Part shown: positions 7,311 through 14,600 of the stretch, in pieces | Position numbering within the stretch: the first letter of the stretch is position 1 | How the letters are laid out: every line of letters starts with the position of its first letter | Assembly: GCA_018262715.1 (NCBI GenBank) | Contig: JADFDS010000015.1 | Location: forward strand, 1-52,478 | Reading direction: 5' to 3' | DNA length: 52,478 nucleotides | Source of the DNA: Bacteroidota bacterium | GTDB lineage: Bacteria > Bacteroidota > Bacteroidia > Bacteroidales > VadinHA17 | Translations under genes and position numbers: made by a program | The notes under the pieces: model-generated | What the model was told of the DNA's origin: nothing | Seen by the model: the letters and a program-made list of their open reading frames with translations, nothing else | Database searches by the model: none

Positions 7311-9257
7311 TTACTGGCCGCCCTGGCTGTCATAATCATTTATCGTAAGGAACGAATACTGGTATTCCATCGGCAGTATCCGGGCATAATCCTCCACCGT
7401 GCATCCCTCAAGGAATGCATTTATGATCCTTCGCCCCAGCGGAATCAGATCAGGAGTGAGAAATCCTGTCAGTTCCCTTCTGAAGAACTCCTTCAGGATT
7501 TCAGCGCCGGCGTCATAACCATCCGTTCCCACTTCCGCCTGGCGGTAAACCTTCAGAAACCTTGAGGGGACCGGTGATCCTTCTATTGTAAGGTAATTAA
7601 GTTCATATCCCAGAAGCGGGCACCTTGCCGGGCTCAGCTGATCAGCCCTCAGTTTCGCGTTACCCCGGCGTGTCAGGTATTCCCTCATGAGCAACTGAGG
7701 CTTGAAGCCCACCTTCCACGCCCCTATGTGCTGGTTCGGCGTCAGGGTATACCTGACCCTCGGGGTGTTGACAATCTGTTCCAGGAGAAGATTGGCATGC
7801 CTTACCTTCCTCCCGGTTGCAAAGGGCCAGTATGACCCTGCCCCTTCACTTTCAAGGTCGCCGGTGCCGGTGATGCTCGGATTGGCATAGCCACGCGGGC
7901 TGACGAGCCTCCATAACCATGCCAGCGCCGGGGGAAGGATATGAAACAGACCCGCTATCCCGTAGCTGGGTTTATCTGCAGTGCATGGTGGCATCCTCAC
8001 GCCGAAATTGCGGACATCAACGGTGACAGGTCTGTTTATTACCCCTGGAACGATTCTTCTGGGAAGCACCACCCTGGGATTGGGGCACCGTTTGCCGGGC
8101 GAGTCCTCCGTATGATTCCAGATGAGCGCCGTGCCGTCAGGCCTGGTATCGATGTTAAGAAAAAGTAAAGGCTCATCCGGGTTGATTGTTATCTTTTCCA
8201 GGAAAGGATCGTCACCGTAACCGGTCACACCGTCGACACGGATGAACCAGGCATTCTCCGCGTCAGCAACGGTGAGCTTGCCGTTATTCTTCTGGTAAGA
8301 AGGGTGACAAAGGGCCATGTCATCCGTTGCCGGATGAAACGAGCAAAACAACGGTATTGAGATGACCCTCCTCTCCCCGGAGATTATATTTTGCCCGATC
8401 AGGATCTGGCCGTTGGGCTCACGAACCAGGTTCTGAATCATCTCGCTCTTGCCTCCCCCGCTGGCCCCCTCATGCATGAAGGTTGTAATATTGTCATACG
8501 GACTCACAACCTGCACAGTCGAACAGTGTGCCGTAAGCCATCCCTCATCCTCCCCCTTGTCGAGGAGAACGCTGTAAAATCCCTTCTTCGCACTCGGACC
8601 CGGGTACAGGTTATATGCAAACATCTCATGGAGCCCCTCCAGCCTGTTGTGAACAACAACCTGGCGCCCGTTGAAATGAGTATGACGGAAAGGTGGTGCA
8701 ATATAGGCAGCCGACTCCACCCTGTACCCGTCAGGCAACTGGTCCACAGCAATAATTCTTTGCAGCAATGACAGTCCAAAAGCAAAAAAAGATGCATTAA
8801 GCGGAGTGACAACCACACCGCCGGCTCCCACCGGGTAGTTTCCGGCAAAACAGAGGAACATTCCCACCTCCTGCCCTTTCAGCCATTCAAGTGTCTCATC
8901 CTTCATCCGGGCAAACGGATACCCGTATGCATCCTGAAACCTCTTCTTGTCTGTCGGACGTGAGTCACCTATCAGCATTGTCTCCGGATCGCGCCTCCTC
9001 ATGTACGGCTCAGTGTAATTTGCAGAGAGCCCGTTTGTGACCCTGTGGAGGATTACTTCAACCACCTCCCCTTTCCCGGGAATGTTGTATCTGACTTCAT
9101 ATGTCAGGTCATCTCTTCCGGGGGTAGATGCGTCAAATATCTCGGCTGAAGAATTGAAGAATAACGCCTTGGGAGAATTTCGCGCAATAAGGCAAACCTC
9201 TTCCGGTAACACCACCCCCTTATCCTCCAAAAGGGAAATCGCTTCAGATGCATTCAT
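7311..9257 (-). CDS. DUF4914 family protein with PEP-carboxykinase-like P-loop
   Basis: Cytoplasmic 648-residue protein without signal peptide or membrane segment, resembling the Bacteroidetes/Firmicutes DUF4914 family. Near residue 265 is a phosphate-binding loop, MHEGASGGGKSEMIQ, resembling GLSGTGKTT of ATP-type PEP carboxykinase. Further along, CPNPRVVLPRRIVPG and RNFGVRMPP occur in the order expected of the PEPCK NTR-x-x-YP and AFGVLPP segments. I infer a distant nucleotide-binding kinase or carboxykinase relative; no reaction can be assigned. It converges on the preceding gene with an 18-base gap and has no obvious operon partner. A TAATATTTG stretch lies just before the ATG, one base off the -7 consensus. 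Confidence 0.8.
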   Translation of the reverse strand: MNASEAISLLEDKGVVLPEEVCLIARNSPKALFFNSSAEIFDASTPGRDDLTYEVRYNIPGKGEVVEVILHRVTNGLSANYTEPYMRRRDPETMLIGDSRPTDKKRFQDAYGYPFARMKDETLEWLKGQEVGMFLCFAGNYPVGAGGVVVTPLNASFFAFGLSLLQRIIAVDQLPDGYRVESAAYIAPPFRHTHFNGRQVVVHNRLEGLHEMFAYNLYPGPSAKKGFYSVLLDKGEDEGWLTAHCSTVQVVSPYDNITTFMHEGASGGGKSEMIQNLVREPNGQILIGQNIISGERRVISIPLFCSFHPATDDMALCHPSYQKNNGKLTVADAENAWFIRVDGVTGYGDDPFLEKITINPDEPLLFLNIDTRPDGTALIWNHTEDSPGKRCPNPRVVLPRRIVPGVINRPVTVDVRNFGVRMPPCTADKPSYGIAGLFHILPPALAWLWRLVSPRGYANPSITGTGDLESEGAGSYWPFATGRKVRHANLLLEQIVNTPRVRYTLTPNQHIGAWKVGFKPQLLMREYLTRRGNAKLRADQLSPARCPLLGYELNYLTIEGSPVPSRFLKVYRQAEVGTDGYDAGAEILKEFFRRELTGFLTPDLIPLGRRIINAFLEGCTVEDYARILPMEYQYSFLTINDYDSQGGQ

Positions 9258-9480
9258 TTTACAAATATTAAGTTCCGGTTAATTTCTTTAATTCCAACTG
9301 CTTGTCTCGGTAAATTTATTCATAATTCCGCCGATAAAAATAACACCATTGCATCCTGAACCTTACGGCAGTCATAAACAGATATCAACACTTTTTCAAA
9401 AACCCGGGAATTCCTGTTATGTTTTTGATTCCATTTCGTCATTGATTCAGTTAACACTAAAAACTGAAAAACGGACAGTC
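9258..9480. other. Divergent spacer upstream of the sigma-factor operon
   Basis: This 223-base AT-rich spacer separates the DUF4914 gene (minus) from the DUF4252/ECF operon (plus). The reading frame of the first DUF4252 protein stays open back to 9349, but that extension lacks coding character and would bury the signal peptide. I see no clean TAnnTTTG promoter for the operon here; TATGTTTTTG near 9418 is a loose match. An ECF-type promoter is possible but cannot be recognised by eye. Confidence 0.4.
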
Positions 9481-9990
9481 ATGAAAAGAATGGTTTTTGC
9501 AATTGCAGCACTTGCTTTTGCTGCTTCACTATCTGCACAGAGACTCTCGGCAGATGAGTTCTTTAACAAGTACAGCGGCCGGGATGGATACACCACGGTG
9601 GAAGTCAGCGGCAGCCTGCTCGGTATCCTGGGATGCCGTGAAGATGAAACTGCCGATAATCCGCTCAGAAAAATTACCTCAATCAGGGTACTGGTCAGGG
9701 AAAAGGATAAATTCCTTTCTGCGGAAGGTTTTATTCCCGAAATCAGAAGTATTATCAAAAGAGGCCGTTATGAGGAACTGATGACGGTCAGGGACAGTGA
9801 CACCGATCTCCGCTTCATGGTAAGAAGCGAAAGTGACATGGTCAGGGAGATCCTCCTCATTGTTGACGGTGATGATGAGGCCGTGATACAGATAGAGGGC
9901 AACCTGACACGCGATGAGGCTTCCAGGCTCTTCCAGAGCGACGGGAAAGGACTTAGCATCCTTGAAGGGCTCGAAATCTCAGGTGATTGA
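9481..9990 (+). CDS. DUF4252 domain protein, first copy (exported)
   Basis: Exported 169-residue protein. I start it at 9481, where MKRMVFAIAALAFAASLSAQ forms a Sec signal peptide cleaved after AQ; the open frame upstream adds non-coding-like residues. The mature part opens with SADEFFNKYSGRDGYTTVEV and later contains RYEELMTVRDSDTDLRFM, the pattern of DUF4252, a Bacteroidetes family commonly found beside ECF sigma factors. Function is unknown. It is a diverged paralogue of the protein at 11095-11607: both share the DxxFxKYxGxxGxT opening, the EELMTV core and a closing LEGLE. It is followed after 27 bases by the sigma-factor gene. Confidence 0.88.
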   Translation: MKRMVFAIAALAFAASLSAQRLSADEFFNKYSGRDGYTTVEVSGSLLGILGCREDETADNPLRKITSIRVLVREKDKFLSAEGFIPEIRSIIKRGRYEELMTVRDSDTDLRFMVRSESDMVREILLIVDGDDEAVIQIEGNLTRDEASRLFQSDGKGLSILEGLEISGD

Positions 9991-10017
9991 TAACTTTGGG
10001 GAACAGTTTCCAGGATA

Positions 10018-10554
10018 ATGACCCCCGAAGAGTTCAGGAAAAGAGTATTGCCGGAGGGGCGAAGGCTTTATGCCCTCGCCTTCCGTTACCTGAACAACCG
10101 GGAGGAAGCAGAGGATGCAGTCCAGGAGGTGATGATGAAGCTTTGGTCTGAGAGGAATGAAAAAAGGGAGCTGTCAAGCGTGGCAGCCTGGTGCACCACG
10201 GTGACACGCAACTGCTGCATCGATTTGCTCAGGAGAAGAAAGAGCCTGAGAATAGGCGATGAGACTGTGGCCGAAGGAATCGCAGCCTTCGTTGCCGATC
10301 CCGGGAAGAGCCACGATAACAGCGAAGCTGCACACCTGATCCGGGTCATCATCAGCAGGATGAAGGAACCGGGCAGGAGCGCCGTCATTATGAGGGATGT
10401 AGAGGGATACTCCTACGAGGAAACGGCTGAAGCTATGGGAATGAACGTAACTGCCCTCCGAACACTGATGTCAAGGGCAAGGAAACAGGTAAGGGATGAA
10501 ATGGTCAGAATATACGGCTATGGAACAGGAAAAGATCAGAGAACTGCTGGATAA
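10018..10554 (+). CDS. ECF-type RNA polymerase sigma factor
   Basis: Extracytoplasmic-function sigma factor of 178 residues with regions 2 and 4 only. Region 2 spans about residues 8-80 (LYALAFRYLNNREEAEDAVQ, then VAAWCTTVTRNCCIDLLRR). Region 4 spans about 118-165, with the helix-turn-helix around GYSYEETAEAMGMNVTALRT. It directs polymerase to a specific envelope-stress or homeostasis regulon. Its 3' end overlaps the start of the anti-sigma-like gene by 35 bases, implying translational coupling. The flanking DUF4252 genes are the likely targets or partners. Confidence 0.95.
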   Translation: MTPEEFRKRVLPEGRRLYALAFRYLNNREEAEDAVQEVMMKLWSERNEKRELSSVAAWCTTVTRNCCIDLLRRRKSLRIGDETVAEGIAAFVADPGKSHDNSEAAHLIRVIISRMKEPGRSAVIMRDVEGYSYEETAEAMGMNVTALRTLMSRARKQVRDEMVRIYGYGTGKDQRTAG

Positions 10555-11083
10555 ATACTTCGGGGGAGAGACAAGCGAGGATGAAGAGCGCATTCTCAGG
10601 GAATACCTGGGCAGCGCTTCGGCGCCAGACTCCATGACCCGTGAATTCGGGTACCTCGCCATGAAACCTGAACAGGTACCTGAACCTTCGGAAGGTTTTG
10701 AAACCAGGCTCAGGGACATCACCCGTCCGGGGATCACAATGCATCACCCGGACCGCAGACGGATATTGATAACCATTATCACCACCGCAGCTGCCGTGGC
10801 AGCAGGAGCATGGCTGCTGATGAGCAGCCTGTCACTTCACGGAGAAAGGGATACCTACAGTGATCCTGTCATAGCCCTGGCTGAAGTCAGGAGCATATTG
10901 CTTGACGTTTCAGAACGGATGAATACCGGTACCGCACAGCTGGAGCAGGTAAGCACAATCACTGCAAAACCGGAGGAACTGAAAGTACTCTCCACCATAA
11001 ACGACCTTGTAGGCAAAAACCTGTCCCGGCTCAGATACCTTGATGATCTTCAGAACCAGGGAAACAAAACGGAAACAAAATAA
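10520..11083 (+). CDS. Membrane anti-sigma-factor-like protein
   Basis: Predicted single-pass inner-membrane protein of 187 residues. The N-terminal domain, starting MEQEKIRELLDKYFGGETS, resembles the cytoplasmic sigma-binding segment of Bacteroidetes anti-sigma proteins. One transmembrane helix spans about residues 82-104 (ITTAAAVAAGAWLLMSSLSL); the remainder would be periplasmic and contains a helical stretch. I prefer the ATG at 10520 to the one at 10496 because the conserved family opening begins there. Position and overlap with the sigma gene support the role; a zinc-binding HxxxCxxC motif is absent, so it would not be a ZAS-type anti-sigma. Confidence 0.82.
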   Translation: MEQEKIRELLDKYFGGETSEDEERILREYLGSASAPDSMTREFGYLAMKPEQVPEPSEGFETRLRDITRPGITMHHPDRRRILITIITTAAAVAAGAWLLMSSLSLHGERDTYSDPVIALAEVRSILLDVSERMNTGTAQLEQVSTITAKPEELKVLSTINDLVGKNLSRLRYLDDLQNQGNKTETK

Positions 11084-11094
11084 CACACGATATC

Positions 11095-11607
11095 ATGAAA
11101 AAACAGTTGATACTTGTCCTGATTCTCTCAGCACTGGCCATCCCGATGCAGGCTCAGACCAGCCCGGTAGATGACCTCTTTGAGAAGTATGACGGGAAAG
11201 AGGGATTTACTTCGGTATACATCTCGTCGAAGATGTTCAGTCTCCTCTCAAAGATTGACAGCAACGATGAGGAGTTCCGCAATCTTGTCACCAGGATCAA
11301 CGGAATAAGAATCCTGAGCATTGACAGTGCGGACAACACTACAAGGCTGAACTTTGCCACCGAGCTGATGCCAAAGCTCAGGCGCAACGGGTTTGAAGAG
11401 CTCATGACCGTAAAGGAGGAGGATGACAATGTCTTCTTCATGATCCGCGAGGTTGGCGACAGGATAGCCGAGCTGGTAATGGTTACCGGTGGCCATGGCA
11501 GTACTGTTGTGTCGATCCGTGGCAATCTTGACCTTAAAACCATAGCGAGTCTGTCAAAAAGCGTTGGCATTGATGAGCTTGAGGGGCTTGAGAATGTAAA
11601 GAGATGA
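11095..11607 (+). CDS. DUF4252 domain protein, second copy (exported)
   Basis: Exported 170-residue protein with signal peptide MKKQLILVLILSALAIPMQAQ. The mature part starts with VDDLFEKYDGKEGFTSVYIS and contains FEELMTVKEEDDNVFFMI, paralleling the first DUF4252 copy. There is no lipobox cysteine. It begins 11 bases after the anti-sigma gene, so the operon reads DUF4252, ECF sigma, anti-sigma, DUF4252. The function of the family is unknown; the arrangement suggests an envelope effector or sensor linked to the sigma switch. Confidence 0.88.
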   Translation: MKKQLILVLILSALAIPMQAQTSPVDDLFEKYDGKEGFTSVYISSKMFSLLSKIDSNDEEFRNLVTRINGIRILSIDSADNTTRLNFATELMPKLRRNGFEELMTVKEEDDNVFFMIREVGDRIAELVMVTGGHGSTVVSIRGNLDLKTIASLSKSVGIDELEGLENVKR

Positions 11608-11638
11608 ACAATTTGCACGGTCATCACGTTATTGGGGT

Positions 11639-12325
11639 ATGCAACCTGATTATCTGATGACTGGCAATATAGACAGCTTGAATACTCCTGAAGAGCTCCT
11701 TCAGGCATATACTTCACTTTTCCTTTTTCTCGGCGGATCGGTCTCAATGGCACCCGGCGAAAGCGGTCTTGCACACCTGTGTGATACCGGCATGCTTCGC
11801 AATCTTCCCGTATCAAGCAACAACAGCAGATTCGCAAGGGCCACCCGGCTTCTAAAATCACCCTGTCCGATGAAGCAACAGTGTCACCTCGCCGTCGGTG
11901 AAAATTACCGTTCACTGCTTGCCGGAGACAGCACTGCCGAAGCGTACCCGGCAGCATCACACTGGTTCAACAGAGGGCGTCCCGCGGAAGAACACCACGG
12001 GGAGCTGTGCAGCTTCTATCACAGGTATGGCTACAGCAGGGCTGACGAGTGCGGCCTGACACCCGATCACCTGGGCATACAACTCCTGTTCTCCAACCTT
12101 CTCATTGAGAAATACCTTACCGAAGATGACAATGAGATAAGGGCAATGATAGGAAGGGATATCCTCCGGTTCATCAGCGATGAAATGCTCAACTGGATTC
12201 CCCGGTGGGCCGAGGCAGTCACCGCAAAGTCAAGGACGAAATGCTACACCGGGATATCAGATCTGATCACCGGCGGACTGGAGGATGTGGTTGATATTCT
12301 TAAGAGTCAGAAGTTGGGATTGTAG
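11639..12325 (+). CDS. TorD/DmsD-family molecular chaperone
   Basis: All-helical 228-residue protein of the TorD family, cytoplasmic chaperones that guard cofactor insertion into molybdoenzymes or other redox proteins before Tat export. Diagnostic features are the EEHHGELCSFYHRYGYSR segment followed by LTPDHLGIQLLFSNLL, the family's conserved central helices. It begins 31 bases after the second DUF4252 gene and may be read with that operon. Unusually, no molybdoenzyme or Tat-exported oxidoreductase is adjacent; the nearest Tat-type protein is the DUF362 gene 3 kb away on the other strand. Its last 19 bases overlap the convergent SRPBCC gene. Confidence 0.82.
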   Translation: MQPDYLMTGNIDSLNTPEELLQAYTSLFLFLGGSVSMAPGESGLAHLCDTGMLRNLPVSSNNSRFARATRLLKSPCPMKQQCHLAVGENYRSLLAGDSTAEAYPAASHWFNRGRPAEEHHGELCSFYHRYGYSRADECGLTPDHLGIQLLFSNLLIEKYLTEDDNEIRAMIGRDILRFISDEMLNWIPRWAEAVTAKSRTKCYTGISDLITGGLEDVVDILKSQKLGL

Positions 12326-12693
12326 AATCGCCTGATAGCACCCATGTAATACTCATTCCATCCTTCTGCAATATTCTGGTAGTCTTCCACCGGGATATTG
12401 GTATGTTCAACGGTTACTGCGGTTCCACCTCCGTTGCCATTTATGGTGATTGTAACCTGTGACTCAACCTCGCGGTCGCCAAAGTACCACTCCTGCACAA
12501 CCTTCCTGTCCGGCACAAGATCAATAATCCGTCCGCAGATATCCCCGTCCCACATATTAAACTCCTCACCTGCCTTCGAAGGCATTATGGCCGGGTAACC
12601 CGACCAGAGCTCAATTGTGTAAGGATTTGTCAGTGCAGCATAAATGTCAGATGGTTCGGCATTTATATGAAATGTTTTTTTAAAATTTCGCAT
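12307..12693 (-). CDS. SRPBCC-domain (AHSA1-like) protein
   Basis: Small 128-residue cytoplasmic protein with a START/Bet v1-type helix-grip fold. It opens KKTFHINAEPSDIYAALTNP and continues ELWSGYPAIM, then a WEFG-like edge strand (VVQEWYFGDREVESQVTI) and a C-terminal helix with GWNEYYMGAIRRF. The family binds hydrophobic ligands or acts as a co-chaperone (AHSA1), but no ligand can be inferred. It lies 30 bases downstream of trxB and is probably cotranscribed. Confidence 0.85.
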   Translation of the reverse strand: MRNFKKTFHINAEPSDIYAALTNPYTIELWSGYPAIMPSKAGEEFNMWDGDICGRIIDLVPDRKVVQEWYFGDREVESQVTITINGNGGGTAVTVEHTNIPVEDYQNIAEGWNEYYMGAIRRFYNPNF

Positions 12694-12723
12694 GTCCAGC
12701 GTTTGTTTCCCCTTTTTATTTGT

Positions 12724-13728
12724 TTAAATTCCCTGTCCCTGTTCCGCGAGATATCTCTCAGCGTCAATGGCCGCCTTGCAGCCGCTTCCGGCAGCAGTGA
12801 CAGCCTGCCTGTACACCCGGTCAGCCACATCGCCTGCGGCGAACACCCCCGGAACGCGTGTACGTGTTGATCCCGGATCGGTGATTATGTATCCTGTCTC
12901 ATCTGTTTCCATCCATGGCTTGAAAACATCCGAGTTCGGTGTATGCCCGATGGCCAGGAAAAATCCGTCAATATTTATATTGAACTTCTCCTCTTCAGGC
13001 GTTCCCCTGCCTCTGACGACGACAGCACCCTCGACTCCCTGTGTTCCGAAAAGGTCCTCAATCTGGCATTTCCATAGAATCTCGATATTCGGTGTGTTCA
13101 TCACCCTGTGCTGCATGGCCTTGCTTGCCCTGAGCACGTCACGCCTTACTATCATGTAAACCTTCCGGCAGAGGCCTGCAAGGTATGTTGCCTCCTCGCA
13201 TGCAGTGTCACCGCCTCCGACCACTGCCACATCCTTTCCGCGGTAGAAGAATCCGTCACACGTGGCGCAGGCTGAAACACCCATTCCGGCATATTTCGTT
13301 TCGGCCGGTATGCCAAGATACTTCGCCGTGGCGCCGGTTGCAATTATCACGGTATCTGCCTCTATCTCCACGCTGCCGTCAAAGGTGACCTTCAGCGGCT
13401 TCCCCGAGAAATCTGATGAAGTTGCTATTCCAAACCGTATCTCCGTTCCGAATCTTTCGGACTGTTTGCGGAGATCTTCCATCATCTCGGGGCCTGTGAC
13501 ACCGTCAGGATACCCCGGGTAGTTCTCAACCTCGGTGGTAGTGGTAAGCTGACCGCCCTGCTGCAATCCGGTGTAGAGCACCGGTTTCAGGTTTGCGCGG
13601 GCAGCATATATGGCTGCAGTGTATCCTGCAGGTCCTGAGCCTATGATAAGACATCTTACTTTTTCGGTCGCAGTGGCAGGCTTCTTCTCCTCCTCACTGC
13701 CTGTCTCAAGCGGTTTGAAAAATTGCAT
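12724..13728 (-). CDS. trxB: Thioredoxin-disulfide reductase
   Basis: NADPH- and FAD-dependent enzyme that reduces thioredoxin in the cytoplasm. From the ATG at 13728 it has 334 residues. FAD site CLIIGSGPAGYTAAIYAA (26-43), redox pair Cys154-Ala-Thr-Cys157 in SACATCDGFFYRG, NADPH site VAVVGGGDTACEEA, and C-terminal FAD-binding FAAGDVADRVYRQAVTAAG are all present. A charged N-terminal extension of about 22 residues (MQFFKPLETGSEEEKKPATA) precedes the usual start of the fold. I prefer this start to the one 57 bases upstream because a consensus promoter lies at 13754-13786, which would exclude the longer form. Confidence 0.96.
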   Translation of the reverse strand: MQFFKPLETGSEEEKKPATATEKVRCLIIGSGPAGYTAAIYAARANLKPVLYTGLQQGGQLTTTTEVENYPGYPDGVTGPEMMEDLRKQSERFGTEIRFGIATSSDFSGKPLKVTFDGSVEIEADTVIIATGATAKYLGIPAETKYAGMGVSACATCDGFFYRGKDVAVVGGGDTACEEATYLAGLCRKVYMIVRRDVLRASKAMQHRVMNTPNIEILWKCQIEDLFGTQGVEGAVVVRGRGTPEEEKFNINIDGFFLAIGHTPNSDVFKPWMETDETGYIITDPGSTRTRVPGVFAAGDVADRVYRQAVTAAGSGCKAAIDAERYLAEQGQGI

Positions 13729-13753
13729 CTTGCTATTTTCTGCATTAAGACGA

Positions 13754-13786
13754 CAAAAATAGCAAATAAATGAAACCGATATCAAA
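13754..13786 (-). promoter_or_regulatory. trxB: Promoter of trxB
   Basis: On the minus strand, TTTG (13786-13783) and TATTTTTG (13761-13754) are separated by 21 bases, a match to the Bacteroidetes TTTG/TAnnTTTG consensus. The start at 13728 follows 25 bases later. The -33 half overlaps the last codons of the upstream DUF6599-like gene. Confidence 0.65.
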
Positions 13787-14576
13787 AAGTAATAATAATA
13801 TGTCGGGGCGAAACCACTGAAACGGTTGAGTCACTGCTAACTGCGACCTTTCCGGAACCTGTTCTGACCTTCTCCTCACGGAGGAACTGCTCGGCAGCAA
13901 GGTCACTGTTGAACTTCATGGATGCGATTGTATCCGTGCCATGCCTTATCAGCAGGGCACTGTACCCGGAAGCCCTGCCAAGTTTTTCAGACAATCCCGG
14001 AATGCCGTTATAGATCCCGAGCGGACCTCTGACCAGTACCGCACCCCGCATGGTATCATCATCGAGGGCATCATTATAGAAACTGCCCGGGTCAAATGAC
14101 GGTTCAACAATATTTTCAATCATCAGCCTGGCCAGGTCAGAGGAGCGTTTCTGATCATCGTCGCTGCCGGTGTCATTGATTATGCTGACGTAATATGGTC
14201 CCTTGCAGAATTGAAGCTGGTAAGCCGAACGGCACAGGTGCTCCGTCAGCTTCGCACCTCCGTTGCAACGGAACCGCGAGACGGAGAAAATGCCAAAAGC
14301 AGCTTCAGGGTCCTTCATCCGGTACACTTCAGCCTTGATGTCACTGCCTTCGATCACGAGCTCAGTGACAAGCAGCGTATCAAAACCGTATTCCAGGTAC
14401 AACTCTGCACCACCGTTTATGTAACCATAAAGGGACGTCTCTGTAAATGTCCGGCTTTGGGCTGACTCAACTCCATTCATCCCGGCCAGGGCGCGGGGCA
14501 CTACAACAGACTGTGCACCGGCAGCGACCGTGATAAGCGCTGCTGATGCAACTGCAAAAAATTTCCCTGAAAGCAT
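13782..14576 (-). CDS. DUF6599-like exported protein
   Basis: Predicted exported protein of 264 residues with signal peptide MLSGKFFAVASAALITVAAGAQ. The core contains TETSLYGYINGGAELYLEYG, which I associate with the DUF6599 family, followed by repeated beta-rich segments (EVYRMKDPEAAFGIFSVSR, GPYYVSIIND). No catalytic signature is visible and its function is unknown. It starts 24 bases after the DUF362 gene ends, so the two secreted proteins are probably one operon. The family name is recalled rather than searched. Confidence 0.72.
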   Translation of the reverse strand: MLSGKFFAVASAALITVAAGAQSVVVPRALAGMNGVESAQSRTFTETSLYGYINGGAELYLEYGFDTLLVTELVIEGSDIKAEVYRMKDPEAAFGIFSVSRFRCNGGAKLTEHLCRSAYQLQFCKGPYYVSIINDTGSDDDQKRSSDLARLMIENIVEPSFDPGSFYNDALDDDTMRGAVLVRGPLGIYNGIPGLSEKLGRASGYSALLIRHGTDTIASMKFNSDLAAEQFLREEKVRTGSGKVAVSSDSTVSVVSPRHIIITF

Positions 14577-14600
14577 TTCAAATATAAATATCCAAAAGTT

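Noticed and set aside
9349-9480. N-terminal extension of the first DUF4252 protein
   Set aside because: It would put 44 non-conserved residues before a clear signal peptide.
10496-10519. Earlier start for the anti-sigma-like gene
   Set aside because: Adds eight residues before the conserved family opening and deepens the overlap with the sigma gene.
11154-11960. 268-codon minus-strand ORF
   Set aside because: Antisense to the second DUF4252 and TorD genes, both well supported; low-complexity Ser/Leu composition is typical of shadow frames.
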